64,000 nucleotides of DNA. It comes from Streptomyces paludis. Lineage in GTDB: Bacteria > Actinomycetota > Actinomycetes > Streptomycetales > Streptomycetaceae. Shown piece by piece: positions 1 to 13,600 of this stretch (position 1 is its first letter; each line of letters opens with the position of its first letter). The position numbers and the translations under genes were made by a program. The DNA is taken from the NCBI RefSeq assembly GCF_003344965.1, contig NZ_CP031194.1, forward strand, positions 7,812,001 through 7,876,000, in the 5' to 3' direction. The notes below the pieces were generated by a model, which saw nothing but the letters and a program-made list of their open reading frames with translations, did not search any database and was not told where the DNA came from.

Positions 1-2217
1 GTCGACTGGGCCGGGGTGCACGCCGGTGCTCGCCGGATCGGACTGCCCACCTACCCCTTCCAGCACGAGAGGTTCTGGCCGGAGGTGCCGGCCGCCACGG
101 CGGTGTCCGCTGTCCGACGCGACGACGAGCGCTTCTGGGAGGCCGTCGCGGAGACCGACCTCGACTCCCTGGAGTCCTTGCTCGACGTCGACGGCGAGGC
201 GCTGGCGAAGGTCATGCCGAAGCTACTCGACTGGCGGCGGGAGAAGGACGGACAGGCCACGGTCGACAGCTGGCGGCACCGGATCGCGTGGCGCCCCCTC
301 GCAGGGCGCCGCGGCGCCGTCACGGGCCCATGGCTCGCGGTGCTGCCGGCCGGTCCGGCCCGCGACGCCTGGGCGGAGAAGGTGATCGGGACACTCGGCC
401 CGAACACCGTCCTCGTGGAGAGCGGTGACACGGACCGCGAGCACGTGGCCGCGCGGCTGCGCGAGCGGACGGACGGCATACGGTTCGCCGGCGTTCTCTC
501 GCTGCTCGCGCTGGACGAGACGATGGTGGGCGCGGTGCCGAACGGCGTGCTGCTGACCGCGGCGCTCGTGCAGGCCCTCGGCGATGCCGGCATCACCGCC
601 CCGCTGTGGTGCGCCACGCGGGGTGCGGTGTCGGTGCAGGCGGGTGAGCCGCCGGCGCACCCGGTGCAGGCGGCGGTGTGGGGTCTCGGGCGCATCGTGG
701 CTCTCGAACACCCCGACCGCTGGGGCGGTCTTGTGGACCTGCCGCCGCTTCTGGACGGGGCCACGGCGGCCCGACTGCCGGGAGCCCTGTGCGGCGAGGG
801 CGGTGAGGATCAGGTCGCGGTGCGGCCGGGCGCGGTGTTCGGTCGGCGGCTCGTCGCGGCGCCGGCGTCCGGTCCGGACCGTCTGTGGTCGCCCGACGGC
901 ACGGTCCTGGTGACCGGTGGCACCGGCGCTCTGGCCGCGCACGTCGCCAGGTCGCTCGCCGCGGAGGGCGTGCCCCACGTCCTGCTCGCCAGCCGTCGCG
1001 GCGAGGCCGCGCCCGGCGCCGCCGCACTGCGCGCGGAGCTGGAGGGCCTCGGGGCACGTGTCACCATCGCCGCGTGCGATGTGGCCGACCGGGCCGGCCT
1101 GACCGCGCTGCTGGACGGCATCCCGGCCGGGCATCCGCTGACCGCGGTCGTGCACACGGCGGGTGTACTCGACGACGGGGTGGTCGACGCGCTGACACCG
1201 GAACGCTTCCAGGACGTGTTCCGTGCCAAGGTGGCCTCGGCGCTGCTGCTCGACGAGCTGACACGCGGTCTCGGCCTGACCGCGTTCGTGCTGTTCTCGT
1301 CCGCGTCCGGCACGGTGGGAAACCCCGGCCAGGCCAACTACGCCGCCGCGAACGCGGTGCTCGACGCGCTGGCCGACCAGCGTCGTGCGAAGGGCCTGCC
1401 GGCCACATCGATCGCGTGGGGTGCCTGGGGCGGCGGTGGCATGGCCGCCGGCGCACACGCCGACGAGGGCGCGCGGCGCACCGGCGTCGGCGCGATGGAG
1501 CCCGCTCTCGCCGTGACGGCGCTGCGGCAGCTTGTCGCGGAGCCGGCCGCGACCGCGGTGGTGGCCCAGGTGACCGCCGCGGCGTTCCTCCGCGGCACCA
1601 CGGGCTCCCGGTTGCGGACGTTGCTTCAGGAACTGCCCGGAGGCGGGCATCCGAACGCCCCGGAGCAGCAGCGGGAGCAGGCGCCGCAACTGCTGACTCG
1701 GCTCGCGGGCCTGACTCCGGTGCGGCGCGGGGAGGAAGTGCTCCGGTTGGTTCAGGACAGTGCCGCCGCGGTGCTCGGCCACGCCGACGCCGAGCTGGTC
1801 GGAGCCGACAAGGTATTCCGGGACATGGGCTTCGACTCGCTGAGCGGCGTGGAGCTGCGCAACCGGCTCACCGCCGTGACCGGGCTGACACTGCCGTCCA
1901 CGCTGGTGTTCGACCAGCCCTCGCCCGCGGCGATGACCGCGTATCTGCTCGACGAGTTCCGGCTCGACGGGGAGAGCGGCGGGGGGCCGGCCGACGGGGA
2001 CGAAACGGCCGTTCGCGCGCTGCTCGCCTCCGTGTCGCTCGGCCGGCTCCGCGAGATAGGTGTACTGGAGCCGCTGCTGCAACTGGCCGGCCGCGGCGAC
2101 GGACTCGCGGAATCCAGCGAGGACGACGACGCCAACCGGATCGACGTCGACGAGATGACCGTGGACGACCTGGTCCGAGCCGCGCTGAACAGCTCGTCGG
2201 ACCTGACGCTCGACTGA
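1..2217 (+). CDS. Type I modular PKS, C-terminal part (AT end-KR-ACP), partial at 5' edge
   Basis: The frame is open from base 1 to a TGA at 2215-2217, so the gene starts left of the window; 738 residues are visible. The first residues are the tail of an acyltransferase with the typical post-AT motif YPFQHERFW. A KR structural spacer follows, with no dehydratase between. The ketoreductase has a nucleotide-binding GGTGAL motif near visible residue 303, an LDD motif in VLDDGVVDAL, and the catalytic Ser/Tyr/Asn pattern with Tyr near residue 447. The acyl carrier protein carries the pantetheine serine in GFDSLSG near residue 613. The acidic C-terminal tail looks like a docking domain. KR without DH means this module leaves a hydroxyl. 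Relative to the chain end it is the third-last module, which in the natamycin pathway sets the C7 oxygen. By analogy with PimS2 this is the end of a long multimodular protein; that is inference because the rest is not visible. AT specificity cannot be read. Confidence 0.93.
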   Translation, partial: VDWAGVHAGARRIGLPTYPFQHERFWPEVPAATAVSAVRRDDERFWEAVAETDLDSLESLLDVDGEALAKVMPKLLDWRREKDGQATVDSWRHRIAWRPLAGRRGAVTGPWLAVLPAGPARDAWAEKVIGTLGPNTVLVESGDTDREHVAARLRERTDGIRFAGVLSLLALDETMVGAVPNGVLLTAALVQALGDAGITAPLWCATRGAVSVQAGEPPAHPVQAAVWGLGRIVALEHPDRWGGLVDLPPLLDGATAARLPGALCGEGGEDQVAVRPGAVFGRRLVAAPASGPDRLWSPDGTVLVTGGTGALAAHVARSLAAEGVPHVLLASRRGEAAPGAAALRAELEGLGARVTIAACDVADRAGLTALLDGIPAGHPLTAVVHTAGVLDDGVVDALTPERFQDVFRAKVASALLLDELTRGLGLTAFVLFSSASGTVGNPGQANYAAANAVLDALADQRRAKGLPATSIAWGAWGGGGMAAGAHADEGARRTGVGAMEPALAVTALRQLVAEPAATAVVAQVTAAAFLRGTTGSRLRTLLQELPGGGHPNAPEQQREQAPQLLTRLAGLTPVRRGEEVLRLVQDSAAAVLGHADAELVGADKVFRDMGFDSLSGVELRNRLTAVTGLTLPSTLVFDQPSPAAMTAYLLDEFRLDGESGGGPADGDETAVRALLASVSLGRLREIGVLEPLLQLAGRGDGLAESSEDDDANRIDVDEMTVDDLVRAALNSSSDLTLD

Positions 2218-2232
2218 GGAGGGTAAATTCCG

Positions 2233-5200
2233 GTGACTACAGCCAAGGACAGCACCGACAAGGTCGTCCAGGCGTTGCGTACGGCCGTGAGGGAGAACGA
2301 GCGGCTGCGCGCGCAGAACCAGCGGCTGGTCTCGGCTGCCACCGAGCCCATCGCGATCGTCGGCATGGCATGTCGGTTCCCGGGCGGCGTCGCGTCGCCC
2401 GAGGACCTGTGGCGGCTGGTCGCCGCGGGCGGTGATGCCATCGCTCCGATTCCCGCCGACCGCGGCTGGGACATCGGGGAGCTGGCGGGCGGCGGCGACA
2501 CCACACTGCTCGGCGGCTTTCTGCCGGAGGCCGCCGACTTCGACCCCGCGTTCTTCGGCATCTCGCCGAGGGAAGCGCTGGCGATGGACCCACAGCAGCG
2601 GCTGTTGCTGGAGACCTCGTGGGAGGCGTTCGAACGGGCCGGGATCGACCCGGCATCGCGGCGCGGGAGCCGGACCGGTGTGTTCGTCGGCACCAACGGC
2701 CAGGACTACGCGTATCTGATGGTGCGTTCTCCGGCGGAGAGCACGGGCGAGGTGGGCACCGGCATCGCGGCCAGCGCGATGTCCGGCCGGCTCTCCTACA
2801 CCCTCGGGCTGGAGGGGCCGGCGGTCACGGTGGACACAGCGTGTTCGTCGTCGCTCGTCGCGCTGCACTGGGCCGCGCAGGCACTGCGGGCCGGCGAGTG
2901 CACGCTGGCGCTGGCCGGCGGTGTGAACGTGATGAGCACGCCGGGCGCGCTGGTGGAGTTCTCCAAGCAGGGCGGGCTCGCCCCGGACGGGCGCTGCAAG
3001 GCGTTCGCCGACGAGGCCGACGGCACCGGCTGGGCCGAGGGCGTCGGCATGCTTCTGCTGGAGCGATTGTCCGACGCCCGCCGTAACAACCACCCGGTCC
3101 TCGCGCTGGTACGCGGCTCGGCGATCAACCAGGACGGCGCGTCCAACGGTTTCACGGCGCCGAGCGGGCCGTCGCAACAGCGGGTGATCCGCGCGGCGCT
3201 GGCCAACGCCCGGCTCACCGGGAACGATGTCGACGCCGTGGAGGCGCACGGCACCGGCACCAGGCTGGGCGACCCGATCGAGGCGCAGGCGCTGCTGGCG
3301 ACTTACGGCCGTGACCGGGAGACCCCGCTGCTGCTGGGATCCGTGAAGTCGAACTTCGGGCACACGCAGGCCGCCGCGGGCGTCGCCGGCGTGATCAAGA
3401 TGGTCCAGGCCATGCGGTACGGCGTGCTTCCGCGTACCCTCCACGCGCGGAACCGGTCCTCCCAGGTGAACTGGTCGACGGGCTCGATCGAGCTGCTGAC
3501 CGACGACACGCCCTGGCCACGGACGGGACGGCCGCGCCGCGCCGCCGTCTCCTCGTTCGGCATCTCAGGCACCAACGCGCACACAATCCTGGAACAGGCG
3601 CCCCCGCCGGCGCCTGCCGGGCAGAGCCCGGTCCGCGACGCGGTGGTGCCGTGGCTCGTGTCCGGCCGGACGCTTCCCGCGCTGGGGGACCAGGTCGTAC
3701 GGCTGGCCGGGAACGTGGGGACGGCGAGCGCCGTCGACGTGGCCGCCACGCTGGCCACCGGCCGTACCGCCCACGAACACCGTGTCGCCGCCGTCGGCCG
3801 CGGCACCGGGGAACTCGCGTCGGCACTCTCGGCGTGGGCATCGGGCGACCCCGTGCCGGGTGTGGTGTCGGACACCGCCACCCGCACCGGGAAGCTGGCC
3901 GTGGTGTTCACCGGCCAAGGCTCCCAGCGGCTCGGTATGGGCCGTGACCTGCACGCCCGGTTCCCTGCCTTCGCCGCGGCCTTCGACGAGGCCGCCACCG
4001 AACTGGACCGGCACCTGCCCGGCTCGGTCCGTCAGGTCGTCTGGGGCGCGGACGCCGACACTTTGAACGGCACCCACTGGTCCCAGCCGGCGCTGTTCGC
4101 CGTCGAAGTGGCGCTCTACCGGCTCGTCGAGTCCTGGGGTGTGCGGGCCGACCTCGTGGCCGGCCACTCGCTCGGCGAGATCACCGCCGCGCACGTGTCC
4201 GGGGTGCTGAGCCTCTCCGACGCGTGCCGGCTGGTCGCCGCCCGCGCTGTGCTGATGGGTGCGCTGCCGGCCGACGGGGCGATGCTCGCCGTGGCGGTGA
4301 ACGAGGCCGAGATCGCGCCACTGCTCGACGCCACGGTATCGCTGGCGGCGGTCAACGGCCCGACGGCCGTGGTCGTCGCCGGGGACCGGGACGCGGTCGA
4401 GCGCGTCGCCGCGGCGTCCGACGAACGTGGCTGGAAGCACAAACGGCTCACCGTGTCGCACGCCTTCCACTCGCCGCACATGGATCCGATGCTGAGTGAC
4501 TTCGCCGACGCCATCGCGGGAATCGAGTTCGGCGAGCCGGAGATCCCACTGGTCTCCTCCGTGACGGGCACGGTCGCGGAGGCCGCGCGGATTCGCGACG
4601 CCGCCTACTGGGTGGCGCACGTGCGCCTGCCCGTACGGTTCGCCGACGGTGTGGGCGCGTTGGTCGCCGCCGGTGCGACGACCTTCCTGGAACTGGGCCC
4701 CGACGCGACGCTGTGCGCCATGGTCCAGGACGCCGCGCCGGACCGCGTCACCACCATCCCCGTACTGCGCGTTGGCCGCGACGAGGAGACCACCGTGGTG
4801 ACGGCGCTCGCCAGCCTGTTCGTACGCGGCGAGCACGTGGCGTGGGACACGTTCTTCGAGCAGCTCGGCACTCGTCCGGTGGACCTGCCCACCTATGCGT
4901 TCCAGCGCTCCCGGTTCTGGCCCGGCGCCGGGGCCGGCGGCGACGCCGCGTCCCTCGGGCAGGCCGCGCTCGGCCACGCTCTGCTCGGCTCGTCCGTGGA
5001 ACTGGCCGGCGACGGCGGCGTGGTGCTCACCGGCCGGCTTTCGACAGCCGTCCAGCCGTGGCTGGCGGATCACGTCATCCGGGGCCGGACCCTCTTCCCC
5101 GGCACGGGATTCGCCGAACTGGCGCTGCGCGCGGCTGAGGAGACCGGCGCGGACGCCGTCGAGGAGCTGACCCTTTCGGTGCCACTGGAGCTGCCCCGGC

Positions 5201-7602
5201 ATGGCGCCGTCGCCCTCCAGGTGCGGGTGGGCCCGGCCGACGAGAACGGCCGGCGGCCGGTGGGTATCCACTCCCGCGACGCCGAGCACGCCGGCGAGTG
5301 GCTCCAGCACGCCGCGGGCACGCTCGGCACCGGAACCCCGCGGGCCGCCATGGACTTCGCGGCGGCGTGGCCGCCGCCCGGCACCGATCAGGTCGACCTG
5401 TCCGGCTTCTACGACCGCGGCGACTACGGACCGGCCTTCCAGGGCCTGCGCGCGGTGTGGCGGCGCGACGGCGAGGCGTTCGCGGAGGTGGCGCTGCCCG
5501 CCGAGGCCCGTGGCACGGACCGTACGGGCATTCACCCGGCGCTGCTGGACGCCGTGCTGCACGCTGTCGGCTGGGTCGAGTCGGCGGACGGCGGCCGCGG
5601 TGTGCTGCCGTTCTCGTGGGAGGACGTGGCCCTGCACCGCACGGGCGCCACCGCGCTGCGCGTGCGGCTCTCGCGCCGCGGTCACGAGGCCGTCGCGATC
5701 GAGGCCGTGGACGGCACGGGCCGACCTGTGGTGACGGTCGGCAAGCTGGTGCTGCGCGCGCCGTCGGAGCGGGACACGACGCGGCGTCCCGACTGGCTGT
5801 TCCGTGTCGACTGGACACCGTTCGCCGCCCGGCCGGTGACCGGGACCTTCGCGGTGCTCGGCGCGGAGCCGGGCGGACTTCCCGGCGCGGCGCGGTACGA
5901 CACCATCGACGCCGCGCTCGCAGCCGGCCCGGACGTGGTGTTCGCCCCGGTCGCAGGAGCTTCCGTGCTCGACGCGACGACGCGGACGCTCGGCCTGGTG
6001 CAGGAGTGGCTCGCCGACGAGCGTGCCGAGGAGGTGCCGCTGGTGTTCGTCACCGACGGCGCTGTGTCCGGGGCGGACACTCCGGCCGCCGGTGTGTGGG
6101 GCCTGGTGCGGACCGCGCAGTTCGAGAACCCGGAACGTTTCGTGCTGCTCGACGCCTCCGCCGACGAGTGGCCTCTGCTCGCGGTGGTGCCGGAACTCGT
6201 GGCGGCGGGAGAGACCCAAGCCGTCATTGAGGAAGGCACCGTGAAGGTCGGCCGGCTGGTCCGGTTCACCGGCGGGGAGCGGCCGTTCGACTGGGACCCG
6301 CACGGTACGGTGCTTGTCACCGGCGGCACCGGCGGCCTTGGCAGCGTGCTGGCCCGGCACCTCGTCGCGGAGCGCGGCGTGCGAAAGCTGCTGCTGCTCA
6401 GCAGACGCGGCCCCGCGGCGCCCGGCGCGAGTGAACTCGCGGCCGAACTCACCGGGCACGGCGCGGACGTCGACATCGTCGCCTGCGATGTCGCGGACCG
6501 CGACGCCCTGGCAGCCGTGCTCGACGGGCGTACGGTAACCGCCGTCGTACACACCGCGGGTCTGCTGGACGACGGTGTCGTCACCACGCTCACCCGGGAT
6601 CGGCTCAACAGTGTGCTACGGCCCAAGGCGGACGCCGCCCGGCACCTGCACGAACTGACCCACGACCTCGCGGCGTTCGTGTTGTTCTCCTCCGTCGCGG
6701 GCACGCTTGGCAGCCCCGGCCAGGGAAACTACTCCGCAGCCAACGCCGCCCTTGACGCACTCGCCAGGGAGCGGCACGCGGCCGGTCAGGCCGCGCTGTC
6801 GCTGGCGTGGGGGCCATGGGCGCAGGACGCCGGCATGACCGGTGCGCTGACCGAGACCGACGTCAAGCGTATGGCGGATTCCGGTTCCGTGCCGCTCACG
6901 GTGGCGCAGGGGCTCGCGCTCTTCGACGCGGCCGTCACCACCGACGAACCGGTGCTCGTACCACTGGCGGTGCACGCCGGCGCCCGCGGCGCCGCACACC
7001 ATCCGCTCCTGCGCGGTCTGGTACGCACGGAACGCCGCCGCCCGTCGGCCGACGCGGCTCCGGCGGTGCCCGCCGTGGACCGGCTCGCCGGGCTGGACGA
7101 GCAGGGACGGACACGGTTCGTCCTCGACCTGGTGCGTGCGGAGGTGGCGGCGGTGCTGGCGCACGATTCCACGGACGGCATCGGCGACGACCGCGAGTTC
7201 CGCGACCTGGGCATGGATTCGCTGACCGCCGTCGAACTGCGCAACCGGCTCGCGACGGTCACCGGGCTGCGGATGTCCGCGACGCTGGTGTTCGACTACC
7301 CGACCCCGGCCGTGCTCGCCGCCCACCTGCTGCCCCGGCTCGGCGGTGGCACGACCGCCAAGGCGCAGGGCCCGAACCCGCTGGCCGAGCTGGACCGGCT
7401 GGAGTCCGCGCTGGCGGGCGCCGACCCCGACCCGATCACCCGCGCCGGGATTTCCGCTCGGCTGCGCGGCCTCGCGGCGCAGTGGGCCACCCCCGGTGCC
7501 GAGCCCGACGGCGAGGCCGTCACGGAACAGATCTCCTCGGCCAGCGCCGACGAGATCTTCGCCTTCATCGACAACGAGCTCGGCCGGCTCAACGACCGCT
7601 GA
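2233..7602 (+). CDS. Type I PKS, penultimate module (KS-AT-DH-KR-ACP), PimS3-like
   Basis: A 1789-residue single-module polyketide synthase. The GTG start follows GAGGAGGG at 2216-2223 and gives an N-terminal coiled-coil docking helix (about residues 5-32). Domain order: KS about 36-460 with active Cys in DTACSSS near 203; AT with GHSLGE (Ser near 645) and HAFHS, both typical of malonyl-CoA specificity; DH with H-x3-G-x4-P ([10 protein letters not shown], His near 946) and a downstream HPALLDAV aspartate; KR with GGTGGLGS and an LDD motif (B-type); ACP with GMDSLTA (Ser near 1663); C-terminal docking segment. DH plus KR without ER leaves a trans double bond, predicted as C4=C5, the bond that natamycin-type pathways later epoxidise. 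It lies 15 bp after the previous PKS gene and 37 bp before the terminal one, so the three are probably co-transcribed. All visible catalytic residues are present. Confidence 0.95.
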   Translation: MTTAKDSTDKVVQALRTAVRENERLRAQNQRLVSAATEPIAIVGMACRFPGGVASPEDLWRLVAAGGDAIAPIPADRGWDIGELAGGGDTTLLGGFLPEAADFDPAFFGISPREALAMDPQQRLLLETSWEAFERAGIDPASRRGSRTGVFVGTNGQDYAYLMVRSPAESTGEVGTGIAASAMSGRLSYTLGLEGPAVTVDTACSSSLVALHWAAQALRAGECTLALAGGVNVMSTPGALVEFSKQGGLAPDGRCKAFADEADGTGWAEGVGMLLLERLSDARRNNHPVLALVRGSAINQDGASNGFTAPSGPSQQRVIRAALANARLTGNDVDAVEAHGTGTRLGDPIEAQALLATYGRDRETPLLLGSVKSNFGHTQAAAGVAGVIKMVQAMRYGVLPRTLHARNRSSQVNWSTGSIELLTDDTPWPRTGRPRRAAVSSFGISGTNAHTILEQAPPPAPAGQSPVRDAVVPWLVSGRTLPALGDQVVRLAGNVGTASAVDVAATLATGRTAHEHRVAAVGRGTGELASALSAWASGDPVPGVVSDTATRTGKLAVVFTGQGSQRLGMGRDLHARFPAFAAAFDEAATELDRHLPGSVRQVVWGADADTLNGTHWSQPALFAVEVALYRLVESWGVRADLVAGHSLGEITAAHVSGVLSLSDACRLVAARAVLMGALPADGAMLAVAVNEAEIAPLLDATVSLAAVNGPTAVVVAGDRDAVERVAAASDERGWKHKRLTVSHAFHSPHMDPMLSDFADAIAGIEFGEPEIPLVSSVTGTVAEAARIRDAAYWVAHVRLPVRFADGVGALVAAGATTFLELGPDATLCAMVQDAAPDRVTTIPVLRVGRDEETTVVTALASLFVRGEHVAWDTFFEQLGTRPVDLPTYAFQRSRFWPGAGAGGDAASLGQAALGHALLGSSVELAGDGGVVLTGRLSTAVQPWLADHVIRGRTLFPGTGFAELALRAAEETGADAVEELTLSVPLELPRHGAVALQVRVGPADENGRRPVGIHSRDAEHAGEWLQHAAGTLGTGTPRAAMDFAAAWPPPGTDQVDLSGFYDRGDYGPAFQGLRAVWRRDGEAFAEVALPAEARGTDRTGIHPALLDAVLHAVGWVESADGGRGVLPFSWEDVALHRTGATALRVRLSRRGHEAVAIEAVDGTGRPVVTVGKLVLRAPSERDTTRRPDWLFRVDWTPFAARPVTGTFAVLGAEPGGLPGAARYDTIDAALAAGPDVVFAPVAGASVLDATTRTLGLVQEWLADERAEEVPLVFVTDGAVSGADTPAAGVWGLVRTAQFENPERFVLLDASADEWPLLAVVPELVAAGETQAVIEEGTVKVGRLVRFTGGERPFDWDPHGTVLVTGGTGGLGSVLARHLVAERGVRKLLLLSRRGPAAPGASELAAELTGHGADVDIVACDVADRDALAAVLDGRTVTAVVHTAGLLDDGVVTTLTRDRLNSVLRPKADAARHLHELTHDLAAFVLFSSVAGTLGSPGQGNYSAANAALDALARERHAAGQAALSLAWGPWAQDAGMTGALTETDVKRMADSGSVPLTVAQGLALFDAAVTTDEPVLVPLAVHAGARGAAHHPLLRGLVRTERRRPSADAAPAVPAVDRLAGLDEQGRTRFVLDLVRAEVAAVLAHDSTDGIGDDREFRDLGMDSLTAVELRNRLATVTGLRMSATLVFDYPTPAVLAAHLLPRLGGGTTAKAQGPNPLAELDRLESALAGADPDPITRAGISARLRGLAAQWATPGAEPDGEAVTEQISSASADEIFAFIDNELGRLNDR

Positions 7603-7639
7603 ACCCCACTCATCCCGGACGGAAAGGTAGCCATTCGCG

Positions 7640-10600
7640 ATGGCGGACGACACAAAGCTGGTCGAGTACCTGAAATGGGTGACGGCCGATCTGCACCGGA
7701 CCCGGCGCCGGTTGGAGGAGGCCGAGTCGGGCCACCACGAGCCTGTCGCGATCGTCGGGATGGCCTGCCGCTTCCCGGGCGGCGTCACGACGCCCGAGCA
7801 ACTGTGGGAGCTGGTCGCCGACGGCGGTGAGGGAATCGTGCCCTTCCCCGCCGACCGTGGCTGGGACATGGATCTGCTGGCCGGCGACGGCCCCGGCCAC
7901 AGTGCCACCCTGCGCGGCGGCTTTCTGCGGGACGTCGCCGGATTCGACGCGGGCTTCTTCGGGATCTCGCCACGCGAGGCCGTGGTGCTGGACCCGCAGC
8001 AACGGCTGCTGCTCCAGACGTCGTGGGAGGCGTTCGAGCGGGCCGGTATCGATCCGGCGTCGCTGCGGGGAAGCCGCACCGCGGTGTTCGCCGGCACCGA
8101 CGGGCAGGACTACGCGTCGCTGGTGCTGAACTCCGGCGAGGACGCGGAAGGGCACGCCGGCACGGGCATCGCGGCCAGTGCCATCGCCGGGCGCCTGTCC
8201 TACACGTTCGGCCTCGAAGGCCCCGCGGTCACGGTGGACACCGCCTGCTCGTCGTCGTTGGTGGCTCTCCATCTGGCGGCGCAGGCGCTGCGGGCGGGGG
8301 AGTGCGACCTCGCGCTGGCCGGCGGTGTGACGGTGATGTCGACCGCGCTCAGGTTCGCCGGCTTCACCCGCCAGGGCGCGCTCGCGTCCGACGGGCGCTG
8401 CAAGGCGTTCGCGGACGCCGCCGACGGCACGGGCTGGTCCGAGGGCGCCGGCATGTTCGTCGTGGAGAAGCTGTCCGACGCGCGGCGGCTTGGCCACCCG
8501 GTCTGGGCCGTGGTCCGTGGCTCCGCCGTCAACCAGGACGGCGCGTCCAACGGTTTCACCGCTCCCAACGGACCCTCACAACAGCGGGTGATCGAGCAGG
8601 CCCTGGCGAGTGCCGGCCTGTCCGCGGGCGATATCGACGTGGTCGAGGCTCACGGCACCGGCACCAGGCTCGGCGACCCGATCGAGGCGCAGAGCCTGCT
8701 CGCCACCTACGGCCAGAACCGTGAGCGGCCGGTGCTGCTCGGCTCCGTGAAGTCCAACATCGGCCACACACAGGCGGCGGCCGGTGCGGCCGGCGTCATC
8801 AAGATGGTGATGGCGATGCGGCACGGTGTCGTACCGCGGACACTGCATGTGGACGCGCCCTCCTCCCACGTGGACTGGACCCAGGGCGCGGTCGAGCTGG
8901 TGACGACCGCCTCGCCGTGGCCGGAGACCGGACGTCCGCGCCGGGCCGGCGTGTCGTCGTTCGGCGTGAGCGGCACCAACGCGCACACGATCCTGGAGCA
9001 GGCGCCCACGCAGGACACCGGGGCGAGCGTGCCGGAGGACACGGTGATCCCGTGGGCGGTGTCGGCGAAGACCGCCGCGGCCCTACGTGATCAGGTGGCC
9101 ATGCTGGTGGAGCACGTCGAGCGGGAACCGGACCCGCACGTGGCGGACGTCGCGGCCGCGCTGGCCGCGCGAACCCAATTCGAGCACCGCGTGGTCGCCA
9201 CCGGCCGCACGAGGCACGGTCTGGCCGACGCGCTGTCGGCGTGGTCCGCCGGCGGCGAGGGGCGCGGCGTCGCCGACGGCGTGGTGACGCGCGGGCGGCT
9301 GGGCATAGTCTTCACCGGACAGGGCTCGCAGCGTCTGGGCATGGGACGTGGGCTGTACGAGCGGTTCCCCGTCTTCGCGGACGCGTTCGACGCCGCCATC
9401 GCGGAGCTGGGTGCCGAGGTACGCGACGTCATGTGGGGCGAGGACGCCGACGTCCTCCACCGCACCCGCTGGTCGCAGCCGGCGTTGTTCGCGCTGGAGG
9501 TGGCGCTCTACCGGCTGGTGGAGTCGTGGGGCGTGCGGCCGGACTTCGTTGGCGGGCACTCGCTGGGTGAGGTCAGCGCCGCACACGTCGCCGGTGTCCT
9601 GTCACTGCCGGACGCGTGCCGCCTGGTGACCGCGCGGGCGAGCCTGATGGGCGCGTTGCCGGCCGGCGGCGCGATGCTCGCCGTGTCGGCGGCGGAGGCA
9701 GATGTGGCCGCCGTGCTCGGCGCGGACGCGACCGTCGCCGCGGTGAACGGGCCGGCGGCGACCGTCGTCGCCGGCCGGGCGGAGGCGGTGGAGCGGGTCG
9801 CCGCGCTGGCGGCCGAGAACGGCTGGAAGCACAAACGGCTGCCGGTGTCGCACGCGTTCCACTCGGCGCTGATGGACCCGATGCTCGACGGCTTCGCCGA
9901 AGCCATGACCGGTATCACGTTCGCGCGGCCGGTGATCGGCCTTGTCTCGGGCGATCCCACCGATCCCGGCTACTGGGTGCGGCATGTCCGGGAGCCGGTT
10001 CGGTTCGCGGACACCGTCACCACTATGGCCGAGGGCGGTGTGACGACGTTCCTGGAGCTGGGACCCGACGGCACACTGTCCGCGATGATCTCAGCGACGC
10101 CTGGGAACAGGACCACGGTGGCGATGCTGCGACGGGAGCGGCCGGAGGAGGAGTCCGCCGTCACCGCGCTCGCCGCCCTGCACACCAAGGGTGTCGCCGT
10201 CGATCTGCGCGCGGTGCTGCCGTCGGCGCGGCCGGTGGACCTGCCGACCTACGCCTTCCAGTACGTCCGCTACTGGCCGGAGGCCCGTTCCGCCGCGGCC
10301 GACGTCACGGGGGCCGGTCTCGCCCCGGTGGCGCACCCGCTGCTCGGCGCGACCGTCGAACTGGCCGACGGTGACGTCCTGCTGACCGGACGGCTGTCGC
10401 TGCGGACTCATCCGTGGCTCGCCGATCACGTCGTGGCCGGGAGCGTCGTACTCCCGGCCACCGCCTTCCTGGAGCTGGCGTTCCGAGCGGCCGACGAGGT
10501 CGGCTGCGACACCGTGGAGGAACTGACTGTCGCGGTCCCTCTCGGCCTCCCGGACAGCGGCGCGGTCGCGGTGCAGGTACGGGTGGCCGCAGCCGACGAC

Positions 10601-13600
10601 CGGGGCCGCCGCAGTGTTGGTGTGTTCTCCCGGCCGGACTCGGTCGGCGGCGAGTTGCTGCTCCACGCCACCGGTACCCTCACGACCGGCGGTGCGAGCG
10701 GCGCGACCGTGGTGTGGCCGCCGCGTGACGCCGAATCCCTCGACATCGGCGCGCACTACGAGGGCGCCGGCTACGGTCCGGCGTTCCGGTGCCTGCGCGA
10801 GGTCCGGCGGGCCGGCGAGAGCGTGTACGCCGAAGTGGCGCTGCCGAACTCGGTCCGGGACGCCGCGGACTTCGGTGTGCATCCCGCGCTGCTCGACTCG
10901 GTGGTGCAGGCGGTGGCGTTCCTGCCGGAGGCAGCCGGCCGCGTGCTGGCGCCGTTCTCGTGGGAGGGTGCGTCGCTGCACGCCTCCGGGCCGGCGCTGC
11001 TGCGCGTGGCGATCACGTCCCTCGGGGGCGATGCCGTGTCCATCACGGCGGTCGACGCCACCGGCCGTCCCGTGGTGTCTGTGGCGTCGCTGACGTTGCG
11101 TGAGCCCGTCGCCGCCGCGCCGGTGCGGCCGGAGTCCGACTGGCTCTTCCGCCTCGACTGGACGCCGGCCGACGTCGCCCCGAGGACGGGCCGGCGCTGG
11201 GCGGTTCTCGGCGCCGACGAAGCCGGCCTCGGTGACGCGCTGGTGCGTGCCGGCTGTGACGTCGTCGGATACGGCGACACCGCGGACTCCGTGCTGGCCA
11301 TGCGGCCGGACTCCGTGCTCGCGGCCGTTGGGGGCGCTTCTGTGCGGGAGGCAACGGCTTCCGCGCTCGGTCTCCTCACGTCCTGGCTTGCTGACGAGCG
11401 TGCCGACGAGGTGCCGCTCGTGCTGGTCACCTCCGGTGCCATGGCCGGTGCGGACGTGCCCGCTGCCGGTGTGTGGGGTCTGGTGAGGGCGGCGCAGTCC
11501 GAGAACCCGGGCCGGTTCCTGCTGCTCGACGTCGATGACACGGAAGCGTCACGTCGGCTGGTCGCAGCGTCGCCCGGCCTGCTGGACGACGGTGAGACAC
11601 AGGCCGTCCTCACCGATGGTGTGGCCGCCGTCGCACGGCTGGTGAAGTTCGGCGCCGTGCCGGAACCCAGGGCATGGGACCCGGCCGGCACCGTCCTTGT
11701 CACCGGCGGCACCGGCGGCCTCGGCAGCGTACTGGCCCGGCACCTCGTGCTGGAACGGGGCGTGCGCAAGCTGCTGCTGGTGAGCCGGCGCGGCCCGGAG
11801 GCCCCGGGCGCGCGGGAGCTGGCAGCCGAGCTGGCCGAGGAGGGCGCCGACGTCACCTTGGCAGCGTGCGACATGGCCGACCGTGACGCGGTGGTCGCGC
11901 TGCTCGCCGAGCACCCGGTCCGGGCGGTGGTGCACACGGCGGGCGTGCTGGACGACGGCGTGATCACCACGCTGACGCCGGAGCGGCTGGCGGCCGTCCT
12001 GCGGCCCAAGGTGGAAGCGGCGCAGTATCTCGACGAACTCGTCGGCGACGTGGACGCGTTCGTGCTGTACTCCTCGCTCTCCGGAGTCATGGGCAGCGCC
12101 GGCCAGGGCAACTACGCCGCTGCCAACGCCGCGTTGGACGCCGTCGCGGCCCGGCGCCGCGCCGACGGGCGTCCCGCGCTCTCGCTGGCGTGGGGCGCGT
12201 GGGCACAGGACTCCGGCATGACGGAAACGCTGTCGCAGGCCGAAATGCGGCGCATGGCGAACGCGGGTTCCATGCCGCTCACCGCGGCGCAGGGCCTGGC
12301 CCTGTTCGACGCCGCGACCGCCACCGACGAGGCGCTGCTCGTACCCTTGGCGGTGAAGCCCGGCGCGAAGGGCGGACCCGCCACGCACCCGCTCCTGCGC
12401 GGGCTGCTGCGGGCGCCGCGCCGCCGCGCCGCCGCTGACGCGTCCGAGGTGTCCGCCTCGACGCTGCGTGACCGGCTGCGCGGGCTCTCCGCCGCCGACC
12501 AGGAGAGGGTGCTGTGTGAGCTGGTCGTCGACTACGCGGCGGCCGTGCTCGGCCACGCCGACGCCCGCGACGTGGACCCGGAGCACGACTTCCTGGAAGC
12601 CGGCTTCGACTCGCTGATGTCGGTGGAGCTGCGCAACCGGCTCGCCGACACGGTCGGCCTCCGGCTGGCCAGCACGGTCGTGCTCGACCACAAGTCCCCT
12701 GCCGAACTGGCCCGCTGGCTGCGTGGTCAGCTCGCAGGCCATGTCGATCCCGGCGCGCCGGCCACATCCGAGCAGTCCGGAGACACGGTCGGCAAGCTGT
12801 ACTTCGAGGCGGTCCGGGCCGGCAAGGTCGACGAGGGCTGGCAGCTGCTTAGGGCAGTAGCCGTCACTCGGCCGTTGTTCGAGGAGCCTGCCGAACTGGA
12901 GGCGCTGCCCGCGCCCGTCACCCTCGCGGACGGGCCGACCAAGCCGAAGCTGATCTGCATCAGTTCGCCCGTGCTGGTCGGCGGCGCACACCAGTACGCG
13001 CGCATCGCCGCCCACTTCCGCGGGGACCGTGGTGTGCAGGCGCTGCCGCTGGTCGGGTTCGCGGCGGGGGAGCGTCTGCCGGGCTCGGCCGGGGCTATCG
13101 CACGGGTCGTCGCGGAGTGTGTGCTGCAGGCCGGTGACGGGGACCCGTTCGTGCTGGTGGGCCACTCTTCGGGTGGTGCGTTGGCCGTCGCGGTGGCCGG
13201 ACTCCTGGAGACCGTGTGGGGTGTACGTGCCGACGGTGTGATCATGCTTGACACGCTCAGCCTGCTGCACGACCCCGCGGACAGCGTCGACTACCGGCAG
13301 CTGGCCAGGAGGTTCATGAGCGAGATGGACACGCCGACTGTTTCCGTGGACAGCAACCGGCTGTCGGCGATGACGCACTATCTCGACCACATGTCCACCC
13401 TGGAGATCCGGCCCATGACCTCGCCGAGACTGCTGGTCCGATGCAGCGTGCCCCTCCTCGGGGGGCCTGACGCGAGTGTGGAACACGCGCAGCAGAAACT
13501 GCTCGTCCCCGCGGAGACGGTCCGCACGATCGACGCCGACCACTTCTCACTGGCGCAGCGGGACTCCGACGTCACGGCGACGGTCATGAAGGAGTGGCTG

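Noticed and set aside
223..3444. Open frame of 1073 codons on the minus strand across two PKS genes
   Set aside because: It crosses the boundary of two well-supported + strand genes, is Arg/Gly/His-rich, and is the usual antisense shadow of high-GC coding DNA.
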